Assembly (NCBI GenBank): GCA_026706505.1
Contig: JAPOYQ010000605.1
Span: forward strand, 3,719 to 12,030
DNA from: Gemmatimonadota bacterium
GTDB taxonomy: Bacteria; Latescibacterota; UBA2968; UBA8231
Direction: 5' to 3'
DNA length: 8,312 bases
Part shown: positions 1-5,346 of the stretch, in pieces
Layout: the number at the start of each line of letters is the position of its first letter
Position numbering within the stretch: the stretch's first letter is position 1
The notes under the pieces: generated by a model
The model's input: only the letters and a program-made list of their open reading frames with translations
Told to the model about the DNA's origin: nothing
The model's database searches: none
Made by a program: the position numbers and the translations under genes

Positions 1-1
1 G

Positions 2-817
2 GCCATCGCCCAAGGCCAGCTTGTGGCCGAGCAAGAGCGTCGGCGTCTCGATTTGGGCCAAGCACCCGTCAAAGTGCCTGAGACCTTGGCCCACCAGAAT
101 ATCTGGACGGCCGCTTTGCCGTTGCCCGATGAAATCTCTGGTCTCTTTCTGAGCAGTCCAGACTTCGGCATGGCGATTTTGGCGAACCTCACTCAAGCAC
201 CGGTGCGGAGGCGGTTTTCGTTTGCCCACGAACACGGTCACGCGCTTATGGACCGCGATGAACCAGCCACTGTTACGAGTGCTCACAACGCCAAGACGCG
301 AACCGAACAGCGGGCCAATGCCTTTGCCGCCGCCTTCCTCATGCCCGAAGAGGGCGTGCGAGATTTTCTGTACAACTTGGGCAAAGGGAGAGGTACCCGC
401 CGAGAGGAAGCAGCGGTGGATGCGGTCACTGAAGAAGGGATCCAAGGTCAATTGCGTAGCCCAGCGCGCTCACAGAATGTGACCTATGCAGACGTGGCGC
501 TTTTGGCTTGGCACTTTGAGGTAAGCTATACAGCGGCGGTTTGGCGGCTGCGCGGCTTGAATCTCGTCAGCCAAGAACAAGCCCAGACGCTTCTCGACCA
601 GACTGAAGAGGCCAAGCGATACCTCCGCACTGTAAAAGCATTTTCAGATGTAGAGGACTCCGAAGACGAAGCACATTGGGACCACGAATTGGATTGGCAG
701 ATTCTGTCGCTGGCTCTGGAAGCGTGGTGGCGTGGGGAAATTTCGCAGGGACGGCTGCTCGAAGTGGGCCGCTTGTTGAATATTGATGACGAGACGATTC
801 TCGATTTGGCGGATTGA
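2..817 (+). CDS. ImmA/IrrE-family zinc metallopeptidase (DUF955), 5' end cut off by the window
   Basis: Cytoplasmic peptidase of the ImmA/IrrE (COG2856) family, whose members usually cleave a partner repressor or antitoxin. The frame is open to the left edge, so 271 residues are visible and the real start lies outside. The GTG at 23 falls within family-like sequence and is probably not the start. Numbering from that GTG, the zinc motif HEHGH is at residues 69-73, and E95 in TEQRANAF is the likely third zinc ligand, followed by FLMPE, a typical core sequence. Before it, LPLPDEISGLF resembles the region that follows an N-terminal Xre helix-turn-helix in fused family members; an HTH here is inferred, not seen. 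The C-terminal part, LALEAWWRGEISQGRLLEVG, is helical and also typical of the fused forms. The gene ends 10 bases before a PIN gene on the same strand, an arrangement expected of a toxin-antitoxin-like pair. Confidence 0.88.
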   Translation, partial: AIAQGQLVAEQERRRLDLGQAPVKVPETLAHQNIWTAALPLPDEISGLFLSSPDFGMAILANLTQAPVRRRFSFAHEHGHALMDRDEPATVTSAHNAKTRTEQRANAFAAAFLMPEEGVRDFLYNLGKGRGTRREEAAVDAVTEEGIQGQLRSPARSQNVTYADVALLAWHFEVSYTAAVWRLRGLNLVSQEQAQTLLDQTEEAKRYLRTVKAFSDVEDSEDEAHWDHELDWQILSLALEAWWRGEISQGRLLEVGRLLNIDDETILDLAD

Positions 818-827
818 GGCACTTTGA

Positions 828-1343
828 ATGGAGCAGCAAGACCCAACGCCGATTGTCCTCGACACTTCGATCTTGCTGAATTTTGTGAAGATCGGTCGTG
901 TTGAGTTACTCGGTCAACTCGGCACATCGGTCGTGCTGCTCGACCAGGTTTTAGATGAAGTGAGGCGTCCAAAACAGAGGAAGGTTGTCAACGATGCTGT
1001 GGCTGCGGGCACACTTGATTTACAAAGTGTCCGCAATCCTGTGGAGGTTGTGCTATTTACAGACCTTCGGGCGGATGGGAGGCTTGGAGCTGGTGAGTGC
1101 GCTGTTCTGGCCGTAGCGATTACTCGTGATTGGGTCGCCGGACTTCAGGATCGAAGAGCGAGAACTGAAGGCCAACGCCGACGTGAGGACTTGGCGCTCT
1201 GTCAGACAGAGGACTTGGTGTTGACGCTGATCAAGGCTGGCCACCTGACTATAGAAGAAGCCGATGGGTTTCTTGCCGAGTGGTCGGCGAAGTACCATTT
1301 CAAATCCAAGATCACCAGTTTTCGCGATCTGATGCAGACGTAA
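828..1343 (+). CDS. PIN-domain protein, putative ribonuclease toxin
   Basis: Predicted metal-dependent ribonuclease of 171 residues. The PIN acidic residues are all identifiable: D12 in VLDTSILL, E44 in LDEVRR, E90 in LGAGECAVLA and D108 in GLQDRRAR. The order and spacing fit a complete, probably active domain. The C-terminal ~50 residues, with LVLTLIKAGHLTIEEAD, form the helical tail seen in this group of PIN proteins. The ATG at 828 is supported by GAGG at 816-819, which overlaps the stop region of the upstream peptidase gene, so the two are probably translated together. The pairing with an ImmA/IrrE peptidase suggests that the peptidase half, probably with a DNA-binding domain outside the window, acts as regulator or antitoxin. 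The targeted RNA cannot be told from sequence. Base composition matches the peptidase gene and not the CBASS genes that follow. Confidence 0.85.
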   Translation: MEQQDPTPIVLDTSILLNFVKIGRVELLGQLGTSVVLLDQVLDEVRRPKQRKVVNDAVAAGTLDLQSVRNPVEVVLFTDLRADGRLGAGECAVLAVAITRDWVAGLQDRRARTEGQRRREDLALCQTEDLVLTLIKAGHLTIEEADGFLAEWSAKYHFKSKITSFRDLMQT

Positions 1344-1378
1344 TTCTAAGATTTAAACCATATTTTTAGGAGATAGCC
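1344..1378 (+). promoter_or_regulatory. AT-rich spacer with strong ribosome binding site before the CBASS pair
   Basis: This 35-base gap separates the PIN gene from the nucleotidyltransferase gene. AGGAGA at 1368-1373 lies five bases before the ATG at 1379 and fixes that start. The rest is almost entirely A and T, and TAAGAT at 1347-1352 is a weak -10 look-alike, but I see no convincing -35 box. The CBASS pair could have its own promoter here or be read through from the PIN gene. Confidence 0.5.
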
Positions 1379-2251
1379 ATGCCACGAACAGTTGATGAAG
1401 GATTTCGCGATTTCCTCAAAAAGCTAACGCCATCAAGCTACGAATCCGATGCAGCGAAACGACATCGCGCTTCTATTGAACAATGCATCAAATCGAATTT
1501 TGGACTCCGGCGTTTTTGGCGCACAGGATCTTTCGGAAACGGGACCTCCATCTCGGGCTACAGCGATGTTGACTACATGGCTAGCATTCCGAGCGAAAAT
1601 CTCAATCAAAATTCGTCTAGCTCATTGACTAAGCTCCGCAATGTCCTTGCGGCGCGATTTCCGGACACCGGAGTTCGAACGGCCTGTCCCGCAGTAGTGG
1701 TTCCCTTCGGGACCGATGCTAAAGAAACCACGGAGGTAACACCCGCTTATTATCGTCGGACTGAGAAAAATTTTAATATTTATGGTATTCCAGATTGTGC
1801 AGATGACTGGATGGATGCTAGTCCTGATGCTCATAACGAATATGTGCGTTCAGTCGATAGTAAACTATCGTCTAAAGTGAAGCCGTTAATTCGCTTCATT
1901 AAGGCGTGGAAATACTTTCAGAATGTTCCGATTTCCTCGTTTTATCTTGAATTACGAGTTGCAAAATACGCGTCCGAGGAAAAATCAATTGTCTACTCGA
2001 TTGACGTCAAACGTGTTTTCGCTCTACTCGACGATATAGATTTAGCACAGATTCGTGACCCAATGGGAATCTCAGGCTATATATCGCCGTGTAAGTCTGA
2101 TGCTGACTTATCGAGTGCCAAGTCGAAAATATCAACGGCCCTATCCCGGGCGACCAAGGCACGCGAAGCGGAAGAGCGTGGTAATATCAAAGAAGCATTC
2201 GATTGGTGGGATAAGCTCTTTGCTTACGAGTTTCCAAGCTATTACAGATGA
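1379..2251 (+). CDS. CD-NTase-like nucleotidyltransferase (CBASS cyclic nucleotide synthase)
   Basis: Predicted cytoplasmic enzyme of 290 residues that would make a cyclic oligonucleotide or dinucleotide signal from NTPs after phage infection. The polymerase-beta-type active site is clear: G50-S51 in TGSFGNGTS, then D63 and D65 in YSDVDYMA. The likely third metal ligand is E119 in TEVTPAYY, a Glu where many relatives have Asp. The C-terminal helical half contains KPLIRFIKAWKYF and ISSFYLEL, typical of the SMODS nucleotidyltransferases. The start is set by AGGAGA at 1368-1373. The stop overlaps the ATG of the S-4TM gene by four bases, so the enzyme and effector should be made together. No E1/E2, JAB, HORMA or TRIP13-like gene is nearby, which fits a minimal (type I) CBASS. 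The sequence is clearly richer in A and T than the genes on either side, a sign of separate transfer. Product nucleotide and clade cannot be assigned by eye. Confidence 0.87.
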   Translation: MPRTVDEGFRDFLKKLTPSSYESDAAKRHRASIEQCIKSNFGLRRFWRTGSFGNGTSISGYSDVDYMASIPSENLNQNSSSSLTKLRNVLAARFPDTGVRTACPAVVVPFGTDAKETTEVTPAYYRRTEKNFNIYGIPDCADDWMDASPDAHNEYVRSVDSKLSSKVKPLIRFIKAWKYFQNVPISSFYLELRVAKYASEEKSIVYSIDVKRVFALLDDIDLAQIRDPMGISGYISPCKSDADLSSAKSKISTALSRATKAREAEERGNIKEAFDWWDKLFAYEFPSYYR

Positions 2252-3111
2252 GTATTCAAGAAAGACAGAATCAGCCCAAATCTCTGGCGAAACTAGCTGC
2301 TCAACGCTTACTGTACCAGCGTGCCAAGTGGATGCGTAATATTGATATAGTGTTAATCTTGATAGTTGTGATCCTGGGTCTCTCGGCTTCTGTGGTGGAA
2401 AACCAAGGATTTAGCTACTTCGTCCTTCTTGTGTCTCTCATCACGTGGTTTCTTGATCAACAGGTTCTCAAAAGGAAGGAAAGCGCCTCCAAAAAAGAGG
2501 CGGCTACAATTCAGGAAGACTTCGACTGCTTTGTTCTTAATCTGCCGTGGCCTGCACAAAAAGGCATCCAGTATCCTACGCCTGACCGAGTCAGGCAACT
2601 TACTATCGAGGCCAAAAGCAAGCCTAAAGTTTCAGAGGGATTACGCGATTGGTATCCACCAGACTCAATTCCCAACGATCCAATTCTCTCCAAGATTCAT
2701 TGTCAGCGAATGAATTCCTGGTGGGATGTAAACCTACGTCGTAGCTGGAGTAAAGTTCTAAAGGTAAGCTTTTGGATTTTCGCAGTTTCGGTTCTCTGTC
2801 TGTCTGTTTTAACTGGGATTACAGTTGCGAAGCTTATCGCAATAATTGCATCTAATATCCGCGTTCTTGCTTGGGGACTAGGTGAAATCAAGAATCAAGA
2901 CGAGGCGATCGAGCGTGTCGATAGAATTCATCGCTACCTATCGAGATTTTCTGACGAAAACTCGCCCTCACCATCTGACATTCGGAGTATTCAGGACGAA
3001 ATCTTTGAGCATCGCCGTTCGAATCCACCCGTTCCTGATTGGTTTTATTGGCGGAAACGAGATAGTCAGGAACAGGAAGCAGCCAAGCCGTACGGCAGGA
3101 AAACGACTTGA
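2248..3111 (+). CDS. S-4TM family membrane effector of CBASS
   Basis: Predicted inner-membrane protein of 287 residues, the probable killing effector of the adjacent nucleotidyltransferase. Hydrophobic segments lie near residues 33-50, 55-70, 171-190 and 193-210, giving two hairpins. The soluble part between them carries family-like motifs: IQEDFDCFVLNLPW (88-101), DWYPPDSIP (134-142) and IHCQRMNSWWDVNLRRSW (150-167). The C-terminal tail, with IQDEIFEHRR and VPDWFYWRKR, also matches the SMODS-associated 4TM family as I know it. The ATG overlaps the upstream stop as ATGA, with no good ribosome binding site, so translation is probably coupled. In the accepted CBASS model the cyclic nucleotide binds the effector, which then damages the membrane and stops phage growth by killing the cell. 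That mechanism is inferred here from family and context. The gene ends 72 bases before a convergent DUF433 gene. Confidence 0.85.
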   Translation: MSIQERQNQPKSLAKLAAQRLLYQRAKWMRNIDIVLILIVVILGLSASVVENQGFSYFVLLVSLITWFLDQQVLKRKESASKKEAATIQEDFDCFVLNLPWPAQKGIQYPTPDRVRQLTIEAKSKPKVSEGLRDWYPPDSIPNDPILSKIHCQRMNSWWDVNLRRSWSKVLKVSFWIFAVSVLCLSVLTGITVAKLIAIIASNIRVLAWGLGEIKNQDEAIERVDRIHRYLSRFSDENSPSPSDIRSIQDEIFEHRRSNPPVPDWFYWRKRDSQEQEAAKPYGRKTT

Positions 3112-3183
3112 CTCAGTGCCAATGCGGCTTGAAAATCTCGTTAGTTGGGCACGACTTTGGGACAGTAGAGTCTTGGAATCTGC

Positions 3184-3393
3184 TCAAAGATCGAGATACG
3201 ATTCGATCTGCCAGCGTTCGACGCTAGGGAAATCAATCAAAAATTCTTCAATTGAATGATCACTCTTGAGGTAGTCCACAAGTGTGCCGACTGGAACCCG
3301 AGTGCCAGCGAATACCAAATCGCCGCTGTGTATCTCTGGATCCCGAGAAACTACTTTCCCGAGTTCAATAGCGTTGTGTCTCGCTTCTGCCAT
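3184..3393 (-). CDS. DUF433 family antitoxin-like protein, orphan
   Basis: Small protein of 69 residues. VVSRDPEIHSGDLVFAGTRVPV followed by SIEEFLIDFPSVERWQIESYL is the typical DUF433 pattern, a compact DNA-binding-like fold usually encoded just before a PIN-type (DUF5615) toxin and taken to be its antitoxin. The start at 3393 is chosen because GAGG at 3401-3404 sits seven bases upstream; a longer form starting at 3441 would add 16 residues of unconvincing sequence. The C-terminus is a little shorter than in relatives I know, ending at YLDL. Downstream on this strand there are only 72 bases before the convergent S-4TM gene, so the expected toxin is absent. It may be a decayed toxin-antitoxin module or a solitary regulator. 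Confidence 0.8.
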   Translation of the reverse strand: MAEARHNAIELGKVVSRDPEIHSGDLVFAGTRVPVGTLVDYLKSDHSIEEFLIDFPSVERWQIESYLDL

Positions 3394-3400
3394 AGGATGA

Positions 3401-3404
3401 CCTC
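3401..3404 (-). promoter_or_regulatory. ribosome binding site fixing the DUF433 start
   Basis: GAGG on the minus strand, seven bases before the ATG at 3393. It favours this start over the in-frame upstream ATG at 3441, which would place the Shine-Dalgarno sequence inside the coding region. Confidence 0.6.
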
Positions 3405-3441
3405 GCTTCGATGGCGATAGCTGCTCTCTTGTCGTTAGCAA

Positions 3442-3456
3442 CTATGTCATAGCTAT
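3442..3456. promoter_or_regulatory. overlapping short palindromes upstream of the DUF433 gene, possible operator
   Basis: CTATGTCATAG at 3442-3452 is a perfect inverted repeat around a central T. It overlaps the perfect palindrome ATAGCTAT at 3449-3456. The same ATAGCTAT recurs at 3668-3675, across the start codon of the RelE-type toxin. The position, 50-60 bases before the DUF433 start, would suit an operator, but no clear promoter boxes accompany it and short AT-rich palindromes arise by chance. Confidence 0.25.
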
Positions 3457-3521
3457 ATGAACCAAGATAACGATACACCTAAGATGAACAAGGTTAAAAC
3501 GGCTTCTCCGCCTCCGACAAC

Positions 3522-3608
3522 AGCGCCCTCTCTCGCCTTGAGAATGTGCTCGACAATCGCCTCCAGCCCCTCTCGATCCTTGATGCAAGCAAAAACCATC
3601 GGCTCCTC
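3522..3608 (-). pseudogene. ureG: detached 3' fragment of ureG (left copy of a direct repeat)
   Basis: On the minus strand this stretch encodes a version of the UreG C-terminus, containing [15 protein letters not shown] and then EHILKAREGA, without any of the GTPase core. It aligns without gaps to 4637-4723 inside the intact ureG at a constant offset of 1115 bases. I count 10 mismatches in 87, and only 5 in the 70 bases at 3539-3608. Homology stops abruptly at 3609; an in-frame TAG lies just upstream at about 3627-3629, and the frame runs past the homology to a TAG at 3453-3455 with unrelated sequence. Several differences are silent third-position changes (such as CGA/CGG), so the copy seems to come from a ureG that diverged while functional. 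It is probably a displaced end of ureG left by insertion or recombination. Confidence 0.82.
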
Positions 3609-3637
3609 ACTGAACGTGCCGTCTCCCTAAAAACCAT

Positions 3638-3666
3638 TTGATACAAGTGCGGCAATGCCGCATATT
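3638..3666 (+). promoter_or_regulatory. candidate promoter with internal palindrome for the RelE-type toxin operon
   Basis: TTGATA at 3638-3643 and CATATT at 3661-3666 are separated by 17 bases, an acceptable sigma-70 layout with a modest -10 box. Between them lies TGCGGC-AAT-GCCGCA (3648-3662), a perfect inverted repeat well placed for repression by the operon's own HTH antitoxin. Transcription would be expected to begin at about 3673, next to the toxin ATG at 3674. Not demonstrated; read from sequence only. Confidence 0.4.
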
Positions 3667-3673
3667 AATAGCT

Positions 3674-4006
3674 ATGCAGATATTTGCCACTCAGACCTAC
3701 GAGCGGGCTATCCGCAGGCTGATTTCAGATGACAGCCGACGGGAGATGGAGGCTGCCATAGTGGCCGATCCCACTGGAGCGTCGGTTGTTCCAAGAACCG
3801 GAGGTATTCGCAAGTTACGTTGGGCCGGATCGGGCCGGGGCAAGCGGGGCGGCATTCGGACGATTTACTTCCATCACACCGGTTCAGAAGCCGTCTATAT
3901 GTTGACAGCCTATGCGAAGGCCGACCGAGACGACCTGAGCCCGGCGGATAAGAAGGCGCTAACAAGGCTAGTGGCAGCGATCAAGGAAAAGGAGAAAACC
4001 AAATGA
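3674..4006 (+). CDS. HigB/RelE-ParE family toxin
   Basis: Predicted mRNA-cleaving toxin of 110 residues with the RelE-like fold. Family marks are GGIRKLRWA (43-51), SGRGKRGGIRTIYFHH (53-68) and MLTAYAKADRDDLS (76-89), followed by a charged C-terminal helix ending KEKEKTK. The arrangement, with toxin first and an HTH antitoxin second, is the HigBA order. I chose ATG 3674, giving the family-like beginning MQIFATQTYERAI; the in-frame TTG at 3638 would add 12 unconvincing residues and coincides with the candidate -35 box. No Shine-Dalgarno sequence precedes 3674, so the transcript may be leaderless or weakly translated. The stop overlaps the antitoxin ATG as ATGA. The RelE family includes ribosome-dependent and ribosome-independent nucleases, and this sequence does not decide between them. 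Confidence 0.87.
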   Translation: MQIFATQTYERAIRRLISDDSRREMEAAIVADPTGASVVPRTGGIRKLRWAGSGRGKRGGIRTIYFHHTGSEAVYMLTAYAKADRDDLSPADKKALTRLVAAIKEKEKTK

Positions 4007-4308
4007 CAACGGAACGGACTCCATTGGGTCGAGAAATCGAGACGGCACTGGAAGAGGTACTCGCCCATGTGCGCGGTGAGATCGATCTTCCCTGCCGAAT
4101 CGTGGATGACCCAACCGCAGAACGGATTCGCGCACTTCGTGACGGCATGAAGCTGAGTCGCAAGAAATTTGCCGAGCGGTTCGGTCTCGACATACGCGCA
4201 GTGCAGGATTGGGAACAAGGCCGTCGCGTTCCAGATCGCGCGGCCCGCGTTCTACTGACTGTTATCGACCGTGAGCCAGAAGCGGTTGTGCGTGCCCTTG
4301 GCACGTGA
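4003..4308 (+). CDS. HigA-like Xre-family helix-turn-helix antitoxin
   Basis: Protein of 101 residues and the expected antitoxin and autorepressor of the toxin encoded just before it. The DNA-binding helix-turn-helix is at about residues 41-75: RIRALRDGMKLSRKKFAERF, then GLDIRAVQDWEQGRR with the usual recognition-helix pattern, then VPDRAARVLLTVIDREPEAV. The first ~38 residues are acidic and helical, and could be the part that contacts the toxin. AGGAG at 3990-3994 lies eight bases before the ATG, and the ATG overlaps the toxin stop by four bases. A plausible binding site is the palindrome at 3648-3662 within the candidate promoter. It looks complete and undamaged. Confidence 0.88.
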   Translation: MTTERTPLGREIETALEEVLAHVRGEIDLPCRIVDDPTAERIRALRDGMKLSRKKFAERFGLDIRAVQDWEQGRRVPDRAARVLLTVIDREPEAVVRALGT

Positions 4309-4380
4309 GTAGACCACCGACAGCCTAGCGGCAGTGAAGTACTGGATTCACGGTCTTGCAGCCAACAACGGGAGTTTCAG

Positions 4381-4638
4381 ATGGGTACTAGAACGATTCA
4401 ACTCGACGACGATGCCGAAGCTACCTTGTCCCTTTTGTGTAACCAGACCGGCCTTTCCATCTCAGAGGTGCTCAAGCGCGGCCTCCAAGTGTATGCGGCG
4501 TCAGTACCCAAGGTGCCAACCACCGAAACGCCATATCAGGTCTTTAGCCGTCTTGATTTGGGGTCGGGCGGCTATGCCATTGCCCCGGCCAAGTGCGCCA
4601 AGACGGCCGCTACCGAGGCCATTAAAAAGAAACAGTAG
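4381..4638 (+). CDS. ribbon-helix-helix (CopG/VapB-like) antitoxin, orphan
   Basis: Protein of 85 residues. The N-terminal [20 protein letters not shown] followed by [17 protein letters not shown] reads as a ribbon-helix-helix DNA-binding domain: one beta strand and two helices. The C-terminal part, with [16 protein letters not shown], resembles the toxin-neutralising tail of VapB-type antitoxins normally followed at once by a PIN toxin gene. GGGAG at 4370-4374, six bases before the ATG, supports this start. No toxin gene follows: the stop at 4636-4638 lies inside the 3' end of the convergent ureG, with a 17-base overlap. The partner was probably lost at the junction with ureG. The 72 bases between this gene and the HigA-like gene show no terminator or promoter that I can support, so it may be co-transcribed with the higBA-like pair. 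Confidence 0.82.
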   Translation: MGTRTIQLDDDAEATLSLLCNQTGLSISEVLKRGLQVYAASVPKVPTTETPYQVFSRLDLGSGGYAIAPAKCAKTAATEAIKKKQ

Positions 4639-5332
4639 CCCTCTCCCGCGCCGTGAGAATGTGCCCGACAATCGCCTCCAGTCCCTCCCGATCCTTGATG
4701 CAAGCAAAAACCGTCGGCCCCTCGCCGCGCATCTTCTTGGCATCGCGATCCATCACCCCCAGATCCGCCCCCACCATCTCAGCCAGATCGGTCTTGTTGA
4801 TCACCAACAGATCCGACTGTGTCGTCCCCGGGCCACCCTTGCGCGGAATTTTGTCGCCACCAGACACGTCGATGACGTACACCGAATAATCGACGAGCTC
4901 GCGGCTGAAATGAGCCGCCAAGTTGTCGCCGCCGCTTTCGACCAGCAGTAAGTCAATACTCCCGGCGAAACGATCCATCAAGTCTTCGAGCGCATTCAAA
5001 TTCAGCGAAATATCCTCGCGGATCGCCGCGTGCGGGCAGCCGCCAGTCTCGACGCCGACGATGCGCTCCTGTTCCAACGCCTCGTGTCGAAGCAGAAATT
5101 CGGCGTCCTCTCGGGTGAAGATGTCGTTGGTGACCACCCCCAAGCTATACTCGTCGCGTAGCCTCTCACACAAAGCCTGCAACAGCGCCGTCTTGCCGCT
5201 GCCGACCGGCCCGCCAATCCCCACCGTAAAGGCGCGGTCGGCAAAATCGCGGTGCGGATCCGAACCTTCTCGCTCGGCGAAGAGTCCGGGCGAGTCAAAC
5301 GGTTCGTGTGTGTGGTCGTGGTCGTGTCCCAT
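4622..5332 (-). CDS. ureG: urease accessory GTPase UreG with His-rich N-terminus
   Basis: SIMIBI-class GTPase of 236 residues that delivers nickel and drives GTP-dependent assembly of the urease active site together with UreF and UreD/H. Visible motifs are the Walker A sequence GGPVGSGKT (40-48), [15 protein letters not shown] (66-80), the metal-binding Cys-Pro-His at 99-101 in [22 protein letters not shown] (132-140) and the guanine-specificity motif NKTD (179-182). The N-terminus, [10 protein letters not shown], has four His in the first nine residues and probably binds nickel. ATG 5332 is chosen because AGGAGG at 5337-5342 lies four bases upstream; the frame stays open further but runs into ureF. 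The last codons are antisense to the end of the ribbon-helix-helix gene. The C-terminal ~29 residues are duplicated as a fragment at 3522-3608. Confidence 0.96.
   Translation of the reverse strand: MGHDHDHTHEPFDSPGLFAEREGSDPHRDFADRAFTVGIGGPVGSGKTALLQALCERLRDEYSLGVVTNDIFTREDAEFLLRHEALEQERIVGVETGGCPHAAIREDISLNLNALEDLMDRFAGSIDLLLVESGGDNLAAHFSRELVDYSVYVIDVSGGDKIPRKGGPGTTQSDLLVINKTDLAEMVGADLGVMDRDAKKMRGEGPTVFACIKDREGLEAIVGHILTARERATVSF
4637..4723. repeat. right copy of the 87-base ureG-end direct repeat
   Basis: Same orientation as 3522-3608, ungapped at a constant offset of 1115 bases, about 88% identical overall and about 93% in the 70 bases nearest the ureG core. This copy lies inside intact ureG and encodes nearly all of its C-terminus. 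Beyond 4723 the ureG gene continues, while the left copy breaks off into unrelated DNA. Confidence 0.85.
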
Positions 5333-5336
5333 ACAT

Positions 5337-5342
5337 CCTCCT
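5337..5342 (-). promoter_or_regulatory. ribosome binding site fixing the ureG start
   Basis: AGGAGG on the minus strand in the 14-base gap between ureF and ureG, four bases before ATG 5332. It decides against the longer in-frame start at 5470. Confidence 0.75.
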
Positions 5343-5346
5343 GCGT

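Larger units (their letters stand above)
3609..4636. mobile_element. putative toxin-antitoxin cassette between two copies of the ureG 3' end
   Basis: About 1.03 kb lies between the direct repeats at 3522-3608 and 4637-4723. It contains exactly one HigB/RelE-type toxin gene, its helix-turn-helix antitoxin gene and one ribbon-helix-helix gene, all on the plus strand. There is no integrase, transposase or terminal inverted repeat. The right-hand homology starts inside the TAG stop codon of the last cassette gene. The layout resembles an element that inserts at the 3' end of a gene and restores it with its own copy, but homologous recombination between two ureG-linked loci would give the same picture. 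Confidence 0.42.

Noticed and set aside
23..25. GTG at 23 as the true start of the ImmA/IrrE-family gene
   Set aside because: The frame is open to the left edge and the sequence around it looks like the middle of a fused HTH-peptidase; the start is most likely outside the window.
2882..3259. Plus-strand frame extending beyond the S-4TM gene
   Set aside because: It overlaps the conserved C-terminus of the effector gene in another frame, and the part after 3111 has no recognisable features.
3453..3599. A 48-residue reading frame on the minus strand beginning at ATG 3599 with a hydrophobic tail
   Set aside because: Its first half is the ureG fragment, and the upstream GAGGAG is simply ureG coding sequence. 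The tail after 3522 resembles nothing I recognise, so it is better read as a gene remnant.
3638..3673. TTG at 3638 as start of the RelE-type toxin
   Set aside because: It adds 12 residues unlike the family, overlaps the candidate -35 box and palindrome, and has no ribosome binding site.
4602..4621. GGCC-loop-GGCC inverted repeat as a terminator for the urease operon
   Set aside because: The stem is only four base pairs and no T run follows it on the minus strand.
4334..4951. Long plus-strand reading frame running from before the ribbon-helix-helix gene into ureG
   Set aside because: It overlaps two well-supported genes in other frames and has a Pro/Arg-rich composition typical of out-of-frame translation of GC-rich DNA.
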